From the NCBI GenBank assembly GCA_965368785.1, contig CBDUOG010000015.1:1-37385 (forward strand): a stretch of DNA of 37,385 nucleotides, written 5' to 3'. Origin of the DNA: Silanimonas sp965368785. Lineage in GTDB: Bacteria > Pseudomonadota > Gammaproteobacteria > Xanthomonadales > Xanthomonadaceae. A model generated the notes under the pieces. The model did not search any database. It saw only the letters and a program-made list of their open reading frames with translations, and had not been told where the DNA came from. Every line of letters starts with the position of its first letter. Position 1 is the first letter of the stretch. This document shows, piece after piece, positions 23,636-33,383 of this stretch. The translations under genes were made by a program, and so were the position numbers.

Positions 23636-25177
23636 TCAACCGGTAATTCGGGCGCTAATTTTCTCGGCTAGATCGGATGCAACGTGTTGATGCAGGAACG
23701 GAATTCGTAATGCGGGCTCCATAGGATTTGCACCAATCGTATCCAGCCAAAGAGTCGCCATGCCATGACGTCGGTCGAAGGGGGACTGGGTGATTCGCAC
23801 TGCCTGAATTTTTCGCACCTCGGCAATGCGCCAGTTGCGATCAAGCCAGCCGGTACGCACGCCAATAATCGAGTCATTCATCGTGTAGGCCGCGTGCTTG
23901 GCCCATATCCTTGCGCGTAGATAAAGAATCGGTACAAGCAACAGCAATAAGGGCGCAAATATGGGTTCGCCGAATACCGTGAACCACTCATTGAAGAAAA
24001 TATGAATGATGGCTGCGGCCGCAACGACAATCATGCTGGGCCTAGTAAACAGGCGCCGCCAGGCGCGCGGGTGCAGCTTGTGCCAATCAGCCGATGGCCA
24101 TGCACCAACCGGCAGCAGGCGTGCGATCAAACTTTGCATGTAGTCGGGTGTCGCTATGGGGACAATTTCACGAATCGACTTGCCGTCCTGAGCTTGATCC
24201 AACGATGTGCGATCGACGCGCAAACTTTGCCGCTTAAACCAGCGATGCAAGAGCGTCTCTCGCAAGCTAAAAGCCTGAATACGCTTGCTCGGCAGGCTTC
24301 CCCGCAAGCGAGTGAATAATCCGCGTTCTACAATCAAACGACGACCACGCTGGATGAGCTGAAAATCATAAAACTGGGTAATCGCCAGTAACACTGAAAA
24401 TATTCTGAGTACGATGACCGCCAGCGCGATCAATATCAGTGCGCCGAGCAGGACTTGCGGCCAATTATCCCCGTTCAACTCAGCCACTCCGATGCTTGTA
24501 CGAACTACGCCGAGAATTTGTGAGTAGATCTCGCCGATCAGACGTCGAACCCCATCGCCCATTTGGTAAACAAGGCCGATCGCTGCAGCGACTACGACCA
24601 TGCCTTTATTGGAGATCAGCCCGATACGCACCACTTCAGGCAGAGCAAGGCGAAGTAGTCTGGTTTCAGACTGGCTCTGCACCGCTTCATCCGGGCGCGA
24701 TTCCTGGCCCTGTTCTTTAATGAGTGCCTCTAGCGCAACGGCATCGTCTAAGCGCAGGACGCGCATCTGCGCCTCGGCCTGAGTGCCGCCGGCCGACTCA
24801 ATTTTTACTTCGGCCACGCCAAACAGGCGATGCAAGATGGAGCGCTGCAATGACACATTCTGGATTCGATCGAAAGGAATCCGCCGTACTGTCCTTTGAA
24901 ACAATCCACTGCGTATTTGCAGACCCTCTTCATCAATACCAAAACGGTAAGTGAAATAAAGAGCGATTGAACGCAATATCAAGAATCCGGCACCGATCAA
25001 ACCGTAAAACTCCCAGTTATTGCCGCTGTCGCGGCTACCGCCGACTAACAAGATGATTAGCGGCAGGGCGAAGCTCTTTAGTTGCTCGATGAGCTCAAAT
25101 AACCATGACCAGGGATGCAGGCGGCGATTTGTAGCGAATTCCGCCAATGGCTCGCCGGGCTCAGAGAATGTCGTCAT
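23636..25177 (-). CDS. ydbT: YdbT-type membrane protein with bacterial PH domains
   Basis: An inner-membrane protein of the YdbT (COG3428) type, 513 residues with pairs of transmembrane helices alternating with three bacterial PH (bPH2) domains. They are visible at about 75-155 (RFGIDEEGLQIRSGLFQRTVRRIPFDRIQNV), 265-345 (LIVERGLFTRLRGSLPSKRIQAF) and 425-510 (YTMNDSIIGVRTGWLDRNWRIAEVRKIQAV). Each carries the R(I/V)P-x-x-R-I/V-Q core. It overlaps the preceding YdbS-like gene by 17 bases, so translation is coupled. In Bacillus subtilis ydbS-ydbT are implicated in resistance to antimicrobial compounds; whether that applies here is unknown. Confidence 0.87.
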   Translation of the reverse strand: MTTFSEPGEPLAEFATNRRLHPWSWLFELIEQLKSFALPLIILLVGGSRDSGNNWEFYGLIGAGFLILRSIALYFTYRFGIDEEGLQIRSGLFQRTVRRIPFDRIQNVSLQRSILHRLFGVAEVKIESAGGTQAEAQMRVLRLDDAVALEALIKEQGQESRPDEAVQSQSETRLLRLALPEVVRIGLISNKGMVVVAAAIGLVYQMGDGVRRLIGEIYSQILGVVRTSIGVAELNGDNWPQVLLGALILIALAVIVLRIFSVLLAITQFYDFQLIQRGRRLIVERGLFTRLRGSLPSKRIQAFSLRETLLHRWFKRQSLRVDRTSLDQAQDGKSIREIVPIATPDYMQSLIARLLPVGAWPSADWHKLHPRAWRRLFTRPSMIVVAAAAIIHIFFNEWFTVFGEPIFAPLLLLLVPILYLRARIWAKHAAYTMNDSIIGVRTGWLDRNWRIAEVRKIQAVRITQSPFDRRHGMATLWLDTIGANPMEPALRIPFLHQHVASDLAEKISARITG

Positions 25178-25688
25178 GCTCTTTGCCTTGTGGAATCAAT
25201 TGATCACGCAGTTGTTGAGCCTGCGATTCAGTAAAGCCTGTTTGCTTAAGCGCGTTAACTCGCGTGCCTGCCGTATGCACCACCAACGTCGCCAAACCGA
25301 ACCGGCGCTCAAGCGGTCCGCGCTCAATATCCAGATGCTGTACGCGTGCCCGTGGCACCAGAGTCTCAGATTGCCAGAAGCGTCCTTTACGCACGCGCAG
25401 GCCGTGTTCGTCGAGCATCCACTGGGTATGCCGCCAGCGCAGGCGGGCGGTCCAAAATCCCCATGAAGGCAGAATGATCAAGATGGCCAGCGGAATGAGT
25501 AGCAAAAACATATCGACGAAAATAAAAACCGGAATCAAGATGCCCGCTTGGACCAAAGCGATAATTCCGGTAGTCAATAAATGCGTGAGCAAGAATAAGC
25601 TGCGCGCTTCATTCGGCAGGGCGTGCCAGCCTGTTTGAGCTGCAGTTTCGGTGGGATGGGTCACGTCAGTTGGATTAGTCTCAGTCAT
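25161..25688 (-). CDS. ydbS: YdbS-type membrane protein with one bacterial PH domain
   Basis: A 175-residue inner-membrane protein with two close helices (about 37-80) and one bPH2 domain (about 90-165: LDEHGLRVRKGRFWQSETLVPRARVQHLDIERGPLERRFGLATL). The start is set at 25688 because there the ATG overlaps the stop of the upstream acyltransferase gene as ATGACTGA, a typical coupling arrangement; an earlier in-frame codon lies deeper in that gene. It overlaps ydbT downstream by 17 bases. YdbS and YdbT are habitually paired and probably form one complex. Confidence 0.87.
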   Translation of the reverse strand: MTETNPTDVTHPTETAAQTGWHALPNEARSLFLLTHLLTTGIIALVQAGILIPVFIFVDMFLLLIPLAILIILPSWGFWTARLRWRHTQWMLDEHGLRVRKGRFWQSETLVPRARVQHLDIERGPLERRFGLATLVVHTAGTRVNALKQTGFTESQAQQLRDQLIPQGKEHDDIL

Positions 25689-26595
25689 AGCAGTCCGGCC
25701 AATAAGGGTTGTCGCTACCATCGCCAGCGGGGCCGCGTTTGTAACGTTTGTAAGTCCATTGATACTGACTCATGCAGCGCATTGCAATGTGCTGAACGCC
25801 ATGGTTAAGCGCGGCAAGCGACTGCGGCAAATCCGTCCCCGATAAATTCTCGGCTGCCGGACTGAAGTGAATCTCAAAATCGCCGTCGTTGCGCCGTTGG
25901 GTAAATCCGAACAGCGCGTTGGCGCCGGTCGATTGCAGCAATCGTGAGATCAGCGACATGGTCAGCGCCGGCCTGCCAAAGAACTCGGCAAACTGCCCCG
26001 CGCCCTCGCTGGGCAACTGATCAGGCGTGATACCTACCGTCTCGCCGCGGCGTAATGCGGCGATCAGTGGCCGCAGTGCGTGGCCTTCAGCCGGAACTGC
26101 TTTGACTCCATGGCGTTCGCGGGCAATGCGTAAAAAGCCATCGGCGATTCGATTTTCCGCCGGGCGGTAGATCAGCGAAAAAGCACCGCGTGCCGCCATG
26201 TACTGGACCAGCAGCTCCCAATTGCCAAAGTGCGGCGCAATAATGATGGTGCCTTTGCCCGATTGCTCGGCGACCTGCAAATGTGCCAGTCCGTGGTCGG
26301 CAACAACCCGGCGCACATTGCGCTCTCGATCCCGGGTCCAGATCGCCAGACTTTCAGCCATGGTCCATGCCGAAGACTGCAGGGTTGCCTGTACCGCTAG
26401 TTCACGCTCGGCAGTGGTCTGTTCGGGTGCGACCAACTCATAGTTTCTGCGCGTGACCCGGGCCAAAACCCGGTTTCGCCGATACAACCAGCGCGAGAAG
26501 GCTCCGGCCAGCCCGCGCAGCCAGCCAAGTGGCAGGGCACCGGGCAAGCGCGCCAACGTGAAGAGGATTTTTGCTGCAGGTGAGATCGCCGCCAT
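25681..26595 (-). CDS. Lipid A biosynthesis-type acyltransferase (LpxL/HtrB family)
   Basis: A membrane-associated acyltransferase of the lysophospholipid/lipid A late acyltransferase family, 304 residues. The catalytic HX4E motif is His122-Glu127 in PHFGNWE. Downstream blocks typical of the family are SLIYRPAENR and GITPDQLPSEGAGQFAEFFGRPALT. The protein begins MAAISPAAKILFTLARLPGAL with a hydrophobic N-terminal anchor; longer upstream starts would run across the divergent dtd promoter region and are rejected. It heads an overlapping three-gene operon with ydbS and ydbT. It could acylate lipid A or another surface lipid; the acyl donor and position are not predictable. Confidence 0.86.
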   Translation of the reverse strand: MAAISPAAKILFTLARLPGALPLGWLRGLAGAFSRWLYRRNRVLARVTRRNYELVAPEQTTAERELAVQATLQSSAWTMAESLAIWTRDRERNVRRVVADHGLAHLQVAEQSGKGTIIIAPHFGNWELLVQYMAARGAFSLIYRPAENRIADGFLRIARERHGVKAVPAEGHALRPLIAALRRGETVGITPDQLPSEGAGQFAEFFGRPALTMSLISRLLQSTGANALFGFTQRRNDGDFEIHFSPAAENLSGTDLPQSLAALNHGVQHIAMRCMSQYQWTYKRYKRGPAGDGSDNPYWPDCYD

Positions 26596-26652
26596 AGTGC
26601 GCAAGTTTACGTCAGATTGACGGTTTGCCGTTTTGTTCGGCAGCATGGGCCC

Positions 26653-27090
26653 ATGATTGCACTTATTCAGCGTGTCCAAAGCGCCCGGGTCGAGGTCGCT
26701 GACGAAATAATCGGCCAAATTAATCAAGGCTTGCTGGCTTTAGTGGCAGTGCAGCCGGACGATACCGAGGCGCGCATTCAGAAAATGGCCGAGCGCCTAT
26801 TGGCCTATCGGGTCTTTGCGGACGAGCAGGGCCGGATGAATCGCTCCCTGACCCAGGTGCAGGGCGGCCTTTTGCTGATCTCTCAGTTCACCCTGGCCGC
26901 CGACACCCAATCGGGTTTGCGCCCCAGCTTCTCCCAAGCCGCCAGCGGCGAGCAGGCCCGGGCGGGGTTTGAGCGCCTGCTGGCATTATGTGGGCAGGCC
27001 CACGGGCCGGTGCAGACAGGCCGTTTTGGCGCCGATATGCAGGTCCATCTGGTGAATGACGGGCCAGTCACGTTCTGGCTGGAAACCTAA
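26653..27090 (+). CDS. dtd: D-aminoacyl-tRNA deacylase
   Basis: Hydrolyses D-aminoacyl-tRNAs and glycyl-tRNA(Ala), protecting translation from wrong-handed amino acids. The 145 residues equal the E. coli enzyme in length and align from MIALIQRVQSARV to the end. The active-site strands SQFTLAAD (about 77-84) and the cross-subunit Gly-cisPro motif in NDGPVTFW (about 135-142) are intact. An in-frame codon 36 bases upstream is rejected because homologues begin at MIALIQRV. It is divergent from the acyltransferase operon across 57 bases, and 86 bases upstream of rpoD, on the same strand. Confidence 0.97.
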   Translation: MIALIQRVQSARVEVADEIIGQINQGLLALVAVQPDDTEARIQKMAERLLAYRVFADEQGRMNRSLTQVQGGLLLISQFTLAADTQSGLRPSFSQAASGEQARAGFERLLALCGQAHGPVQTGRFGADMQVHLVNDGPVTFWLET

Positions 27091-27108
27091 GAAAAACCGC
27101 TGCTTAGC

Positions 27109-27137
27109 TGTCCTCGGGAGAGGATTTGCGATATACT
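27109..27137 (+). promoter_or_regulatory. Possible promoter for rpoD
   Basis: A good -10-like hexamer TATACT (27132-27137) lies 39 bases before the rpoD ATG. No convincing -35 is present at the standard distance (TGTCCT at 27109-27114), so this is a tentative call. Confidence 0.3.
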
Positions 27138-27176
27138 GTCCCGTTCACATCCACCCATTACCAGCTGGAAGTTTCC

Positions 27177-29033
<1,857 letters not shown>

Positions 29034-29051
29034 ATAAATCGCGTTCAGCGA

Positions 29052-29077
29052 AACGGCTCCGCAAGGGGCCGTTTTTC
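29052..29077 (+). terminator. Intrinsic terminator of rpoD
   Basis: AACGGCTCC (29052-29060) pairs with GGGGCCGTT (29065-29073) around a GCAA tetraloop, with one G-T pair, and runs into a five-T tract. It begins 18 bases after the rpoD stop codon. Confidence 0.88.
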
Positions 29078-29182
29078 GTTGGAGATGTCGAAATGTTGGT
29101 TTCAATCCCTGTTGTCCGCAGCGATAATAGGCACCGATTGAACAAAGCCAGCGATTGTAATTGGCTTGGAAGTCGAGTGGCG

Positions 29183-29212
29183 TGAACACCAGGGATGGTT
29201 ATCCCTTACAAT
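29183..29212 (+). promoter_or_regulatory. Possible promoter of the tRNA-Ile2 gene
   Basis: TGAACA (29183-29188) and TACAAT (29207-29212) are separated by 18 bases. The -10 ends 18 bases before the tRNA 5' end, and the intervening bases are GC-containing. This fits a tRNA promoter but the -35 is imperfect. Confidence 0.35.
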
Positions 29213-29230
29213 TCAACTCCGCGATACAGC

Positions 29231-29306
29231 GGGCCCATAGCTCAATGGTTAGAGCAGAGGACTCATAATCCTTTGGTTCCAGGTTCGAGTCCTGGTGGGC
29301 CCACCA
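29231..29306 (+). tRNA. ileX: tRNA-Ile2 (anticodon CAU, lysidine type)
   Basis: A 76-base tRNA with encoded CCA. The acceptor stem GGGCCCA pairs with TGGGCCC, the discriminator is A, the anticodon loop is CTCATAA with CAT at 29264-29266, and the T-arm is CCAGG-TTCGAGT-CCTGG. A CAT anticodon could mean Met. However, positions 4-5 are C-C paired to G-G, the features TilS uses to pick tRNA-Ile2, whereas elongator tRNA-Met has U-A there. In E. coli ileX also lies close downstream of rpoD. It should read AUA codons after lysidine modification of C34. Confidence 0.85.
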
Positions 29307-29308
29307 AA

Positions 29309-30388
29309 CTACCGGGTTGTAGATGTCGGGTTGCGTAGCGTCTGGAAAAAATCCCACATCACATCGTTCGCCGAAATTGCCTGAGACGGCGGTTCATCAC
29401 TGCGCGGCTTACTGCCTCCGGGCCAGGAGTGCCCGCCGGTTTCAGTGACACACAGTTGAACTTGCGCGCCCCGGGTGCAGGAGTCATATAGCTCGCAATA
29501 AGCTCCTGACTCCTCAAGCACACGTTGCGGTTTGGCCGAACATTGATTGAGTCCGACCCACTTGTCGACAGTCGCTGGAACCGAAGTAAAGTCGGTCACC
29601 TTGGAGATATCTCGAAACGGATTTCCTGCACCGCCGTTGAATAAGACGTGGCTATCGTTCTGTGCATGGATGTGCAAAACGGCGACCGGTTTTTCCGGGC
29701 TGCACGTTGTCGTGTTATCCGTGCCGGCGACCGCAGCGATGCCGGCGAATGTTCCGGGCAGCTCGCAGGCCAGCCTGTAGCTCATCATTGCGCCGTTGGA
29801 CATGCCGGTTGCATAAATCCGCTTTGAGTCGATACGGAGTTGCCGTTTCAAGTTTGCTAATATTTTCTTGATGAAGCCGACATCGTCGATGTTTTCATCG
29901 CGCGCGTCGCCACAGCAGTTGCCGGCATTCCAAGTGGCCAATTTCCCCGAGCGAAGTTTGCTGTAACCATTGGGAAATACCGCAATAAAGCCTGCGGATT
30001 CAGATTTTGAAATAAGCCCGTAGTTTGCATCGTTTGCCTGATGATTCATGTCGCCGCCGCCACCGTGAAATGCGAACAGCACGGGCGCCGGCCCGGTGCT
30101 GTTGTAGCTTTGTGGAACGTGGATCCGGTACAGGCGCCGCTTGCCCTCGTGAATGATGCTAAAGCTGTAGTCGCCCGGCTGACTGATGGTCGAGCGCGTA
30201 TCTGTACTGACATCCGGGTTCGATTTGTCAGCGCGTTTGTCTGCGCGGCGCTCTTTGATTCGTTCGCGCAGACTCTCGCGCTCGCCCTGGGCGAAGCCTG
30301 AAGTGGCTGGCATGAGGACGAGGCCGATGAGTATAAAAATCGAAATTCTCGATAAGTGACGAGTAACTAAACCGGGCGTAGTGGACAT
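29309..30388 (-). CDS. Secreted LpqC / PHB depolymerase-like esterase
   Basis: An exported alpha/beta-hydrolase of the LpqC/poly(3-hydroxybutyrate) depolymerase/feruloyl esterase group, 359 residues. The start at 30388 gives a signal peptide (hydrophobic core about 13-30). A very charged Arg/Lys/Glu/Asp linker (about 36-57) comes before the catalytic domain. Family marks are FAFHGGGGDMN (about 106-116), GNCCGDARDENIDDVGF (156-172), the nucleophile Ser197 in GMSNGAM, Asp245 in HAQND and His320 in GGHSWPGG. Its stop codon is only two bases beyond the 3' end of the convergent tRNA gene. The real ester substrate (polyester, feruloyl sugar or other) is open. Confidence 0.85.
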   Translation of the reverse strand: MSTTPGLVTRHLSRISIFILIGLVLMPATSGFAQGERESLRERIKERRADKRADKSNPDVSTDTRSTISQPGDYSFSIIHEGKRRLYRIHVPQSYNSTGPAPVLFAFHGGGGDMNHQANDANYGLISKSESAGFIAVFPNGYSKLRSGKLATWNAGNCCGDARDENIDDVGFIKKILANLKRQLRIDSKRIYATGMSNGAMMSYRLACELPGTFAGIAAVAGTDNTTTCSPEKPVAVLHIHAQNDSHVLFNGGAGNPFRDISKVTDFTSVPATVDKWVGLNQCSAKPQRVLEESGAYCELYDSCTRGAQVQLCVTETGGHSWPGGSKPRSDEPPSQAISANDVMWDFFQTLRNPTSTTR

Positions 30389-30545
30389 AGATCTAATCCT
30401 ATTTTCTGGTGATGTTAGTCGCACCGTTCGCCGAACCAACGGCGTACGATGCACTAAGTATTCAGCCGGCACGGCGATGGGTTGACGAGGCGAAAACGTC
30501 CGTTGCGCATTGGTTCATTTTCTGCGTGCTTAAAAGTAAACGAGA

Positions 30546-31076
30546 TCAGCGAATCGTGACGGCCTGCATCAATTCTAATAATGACGCGGCTGATGGTCTG
30601 TCTTTGCCAGTCAATGAGATATGAACATCAAACCAGTGTCCATCGACGTAGGCGGCGGCAATAATATGTGCTTGTTTGACCGGAAAGCCCTGCGGCTCAT
30701 CGAGAAAAAACTGAGCTACATGAAACTCACCGATTGTACTGAGCTGCATTTGTTGTGCTGCTTTATAGGTAGGATTTTCTAGCGCTGATTTCAGGCACGA
30801 CTCTGCGGATAGACAGTGAGTGGACTTGTCGATGTACACCGAGAAATTTAATTGGGTGCTGTTGCTCGTTAAATGGTAGTAAACGCCGGTTCCATCGGGC
30901 TTGTTGCGTTCCTGCGCTACCTCCCAATCGCTCAAAGGCAGTGAAAGAGCCGGTGAACCGGCAGGCGTGTACAACGCTTTGTGGGTGGGCGTATCGATGA
31001 TGTCGCCATTAACCACCGACCCCACACTCAAAAACCCTACTGCTACGGCTACGCGCAACACAATCCCTATGCTCAT
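30546..31076 (-). CDS. Secreted protein of unknown family
   Basis: A 176-residue protein with a probable signal peptide (hydrophobic 5-20, cleavage near VNG at about 24). The mature part contains one close cysteine pair in CLSAESC (about 88-94), possibly a disulfide, and a C-terminal KDRPSAASLLELMQAVTIR helix. The middle reads as alternating strands (YYHLTSNSTQLNFSVYID, HVAQFFLDEP, AYVDGHWFDVHISL). I recognise no family. It lies 157 bases from the esterase gene and 79 from the SMP-30-like gene, all on the same strand. It reads as a real gene because of the signal peptide and absence of a competing frame. Confidence 0.6.
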   Translation of the reverse strand: MSIGIVLRVAVAVGFLSVGSVVNGDIIDTPTHKALYTPAGSPALSLPLSDWEVAQERNKPDGTGVYYHLTSNSTQLNFSVYIDKSTHCLSAESCLKSALENPTYKAAQQMQLSTIGEFHVAQFFLDEPQGFPVKQAHIIAAAYVDGHWFDVHISLTGKDRPSAASLLELMQAVTIR

Positions 31077-31155
31077 TTGCCCTGATCATCCGTGTGAGCG
31101 GCGCGCTGCCGCGATGGATTTATCATAGCTACAGAACGCGGTGCTGTCTGCATGC

Positions 31156-32262
31156 TTATTTAGAGGGCGTCATTGAGCGATACGCAACCCGATCTCCACC
31201 GAACGTTCCAATCCAAAGTTCATTCTCGATGAAGATACCCATTGTGATGTTGCTAAACTTCTGGATGCTTGGAGAGTCGGCGATAACCGTGCTTTGCATC
31301 GACGTAGGTTCGATTGCGATCACCTGAAACGGTCGGGCGCAAATGGCAAATTTATCGAGATCGAAGGCTTGCGAGCGCAATACGTCTCCGCATACCGGAT
31401 CCTTCACCTTCAGCCCGGCGGTCAGTAATCGGCCGTCATCGCTGAAGTGCAAGTTGTCCGGCACGATGTCGAGCGCAATACTGCTGCGCAGCAAACGCGC
31501 GGGTCGCGTATTCGAGTAAGCACCTACGGTATATAAACCGGAGGAAGCAACGAAAAACTCCTGTCCGTCAGCCGATATTTCAATGCCGTTAGCGTAGGGC
31601 AACCCGGTGCCTTCAATCATGCTGAAGCCGGCATCGCCGGGCGACCAGTGATAGACACCGCCGGTTAACTTGCCGGCGAGAGCATTGCTAATCGTCTCCC
31701 CGGTGTGCAGTGGGATTGTAATGAGTAGTGAGCCATCCGTGTGCGATGCCACGCTATTGGCCGGCATTGCATCCGGCGTGAGCACGCAGCCAATCCAAGT
31801 TAAAAGGGGCTGCTCGGCGTTGGTATCCACATCAAAGACTTCGATCGCCTCACGACCGCCATGGCCCACCACATATAACGTTGAGTGACCATCGGGACCG
31901 GGCTGCAGACTCAGGCCGTGACTGATAAATGTGTTGAGGTCAGGTGAGCCGGGACAGGCAGGGTAGCGGCTCATATCCTGAATTTCGCGCGGCGCGTCGG
32001 TTGGATATAAAGCAATCCAGCTCTTGTCACGAGTGTCGATGCCATAAATCGCCGCGTCCACCGCCATGCCGCTGGCGATTAACCAGGGTGTGTGCGGCAA
32101 ACGCACAAGGTCTTCGGCATTTTTCGGGCCGCAGACAAAATGGTACGGGCCCGAGGTCGCACACTCCGGTTCGGCAGCCAGTATCGGCGGCAGGATGAAT
32201 AGATTTAAGAACAACGCCGCCAGCCAGATCGCTATGCCGTGTTGCTTATTGTTTGGGTTCAT
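31156..32262 (-). CDS. Secreted SMP-30 / strictosidine synthase-like beta-propeller protein
   Basis: An exported 368-residue protein with a signal peptide (hydrophobic about 10-29, cleavage after LAA). It probably folds as a six-bladed beta-propeller of the SMP-30/gluconolactonase/paraoxonase-like superfamily. The typical blade motifs are visible: ISHGLSLQPGPDG, NSVASHTDGSLLIT, the metal-site-like ANGIEISADGQEFFVAS and DNLHFSDDGRLLTAGLK. Such proteins are usually calcium-dependent lactonases or esterases, and the aspartate and asparagine of those blades are in place. Several cysteines (about 34, 44, 102) could form disulfides. Substrate unknown; the class call is by pattern, not by alignment. 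Confidence 0.7.
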   Translation of the reverse strand: MNPNNKQHGIAIWLAALFLNLFILPPILAAEPECATSGPYHFVCGPKNAEDLVRLPHTPWLIASGMAVDAAIYGIDTRDKSWIALYPTDAPREIQDMSRYPACPGSPDLNTFISHGLSLQPGPDGHSTLYVVGHGGREAIEVFDVDTNAEQPLLTWIGCVLTPDAMPANSVASHTDGSLLITIPLHTGETISNALAGKLTGGVYHWSPGDAGFSMIEGTGLPYANGIEISADGQEFFVASSGLYTVGAYSNTRPARLLRSSIALDIVPDNLHFSDDGRLLTAGLKVKDPVCGDVLRSQAFDLDKFAICARPFQVIAIEPTSMQSTVIADSPSIQKFSNITMGIFIENELWIGTFGGDRVAYRSMTPSK

Positions 32263-32377
32263 CAGAGGCGGCCTATGTGCAGTGAATACCTTGAATCACT
32301 TCTGATAGACACGGGCCGCGTCGCCATAAACGGCCACGGATCTAGGGCTTGGCGCAGGTAGAGGTATCTGCGGCGGA

Positions 32378-32662
32378 CTATTTTTGGCTTTTGTTACCCC
32401 GATCGCGCAGCACCTGCGCGATCTGATTGATGCCCAGGCCCCACAGCCCAACCGTTGAGCCGAAGTGCCATGGCTGCTCGGCAATAGCGCTTTCGCTACC
32501 GATGAGCGGCACCATTAAAAAACTTGCCACAATGACTAAGACAACGCCGAGTCCCGCGCGCCAAGCCGCCGAGATCGGGAGATACTTCAGCGCGTAACTG
32601 CCCACCACGATCAATGCCAGGCCCACGGTAATTGCGAGGGTGACGGGTAGCGCACCGGTCAT
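32378..32662 (-). CDS. Small integral membrane protein downstream of XRE-DUF805 gene
   Basis: A 94-residue protein with three hydrophobic stretches (about 5-29, 35-54 and a weaker one near 68-80) and a basic tail (RDRGNKSQK). Its ATG shares one base with the stop codon of the upstream XRE-DUF805 gene (TGATG), which implies translational coupling and an obligate functional link. A GTG one codon earlier is possible. No family recognised. About 115 bases without a clear signal separate it from the SMP-30-like gene. Confidence 0.65.
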   Translation of the reverse strand: MTGALPVTLAITVGLALIVVGSYALKYLPISAAWRAGLGVVLVIVASFLMVPLIGSESAIAEQPWHFGSTVGLWGLGINQIAQVLRDRGNKSQK

Positions 32663-33216
32663 CACGGCTTACTGTTCGGGTCCAGTTGGCCGCCCTCGTG
32701 CGTCAATGCTTCATCCGCACTGGGCATAGCCAATAAGTACAGCACGATAATAAAACCGAACGGCACCAGAAAAAACAATTGCCACCAAGGGCTGCGCCCG
32801 CTATCGCGGAGCCGACGACTACCTGCCGCAATCAGAGGCAGCAAACTGATCATCGCCACAATCTGATAGGCCTTGGGGTGAATGACGGTAGCGACTGCCG
32901 CGACGATGATAAAGAGCAGAAACAGCCACCAATACTCAAAGCGTTTGCTACGACCACTGAAGTTGGCAAAGTTCATCACGCCGAATTGGATCGCGTCGAT
33001 CACCCGGGCGTTGTCGTCTTTCTCAATGAGAATGAGGCTTTCCGGCTGAACCCCGAATACTGCGGCCAGGGCGCGCAACGACTCGATAGAGGCATTCCCA
33101 CCGCTTTCCAGGCGCTGAACGGTTCTCAGGTTCAGGCCACAGGCTTCGCTCAGTTGCTCCTGAGACCATTGCCGCGCCATGCGCAGCTGTTTGAGTCGCT
33201 CCGAATTGATCTTCAT
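32662..33216 (-). CDS. XRE helix-turn-helix / DUF805 membrane fusion protein
   Basis: A 184-residue protein joining an N-terminal XRE-type DNA-binding domain (about 1-65: LKQLRMARQWSQEQLSEACG with LRTVQRLESGG) to a C-terminal DUF805 membrane domain (about 78-170). The latter shows the family's FSGRSKRFEYWWLFLLF opening, three or more helices, and the RRLRDSGRSPWWQLFFLVP signature. This is a membrane-tethered transcription regulator architecture. It overlaps the following small membrane protein by one base. The target may be its own promoter or a nearby operon. Upstream is a bidirectional terminator that isolates it from the Sel1 gene. Confidence 0.82.
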   Translation of the reverse strand: MKINSERLKQLRMARQWSQEQLSEACGLNLRTVQRLESGGNASIESLRALAAVFGVQPESLILIEKDDNARVIDAIQFGVMNFANFSGRSKRFEYWWLFLLFIIVAAVATVIHPKAYQIVAMISLLPLIAAGSRRLRDSGRSPWWQLFFLVPFGFIIVLYLLAMPSADEALTHEGGQLDPNSKP

Positions 33217-33333
33217 CTGTTCTGCCCGCAGTGAGGATTAAACCGAGCCAATCTAGCCCAACCGGCGCCTCTGCTGTTACGACATCATAGCGACACGGGG
33301 GCGACACCATGGAATACTGATGCCGGCGGCCAT

Positions 33334-33360
33334 AAAAAACGCGCCAGCCGGCGCGTTTTT
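33334..33360 (-). terminator. Intrinsic terminator of the Sel1-repeat gene (bidirectional form)
   Basis: ACGCGCC (33339-33345) and GGCGCGT (33350-33356) form a 7-base-pair stem with a 4-base loop. It is flanked by six As on the left and five Ts on the right, so either strand yields a T-tract. On the minus strand it ends transcripts from the Sel1 gene, whose stop is 24 bases away. Confidence 0.8.
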
Positions 33361-33383
33361 AAAAGGAGAGATAGCCGAAGAAA

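Noticed and set aside
29231..29306. tRNA-Met from the CAU anticodon
   Set aside because: Acceptor pairs at positions 4 and 5 are C-G as in tRNA-Ile2, and the gene lies after rpoD as ileX does in E. coli.
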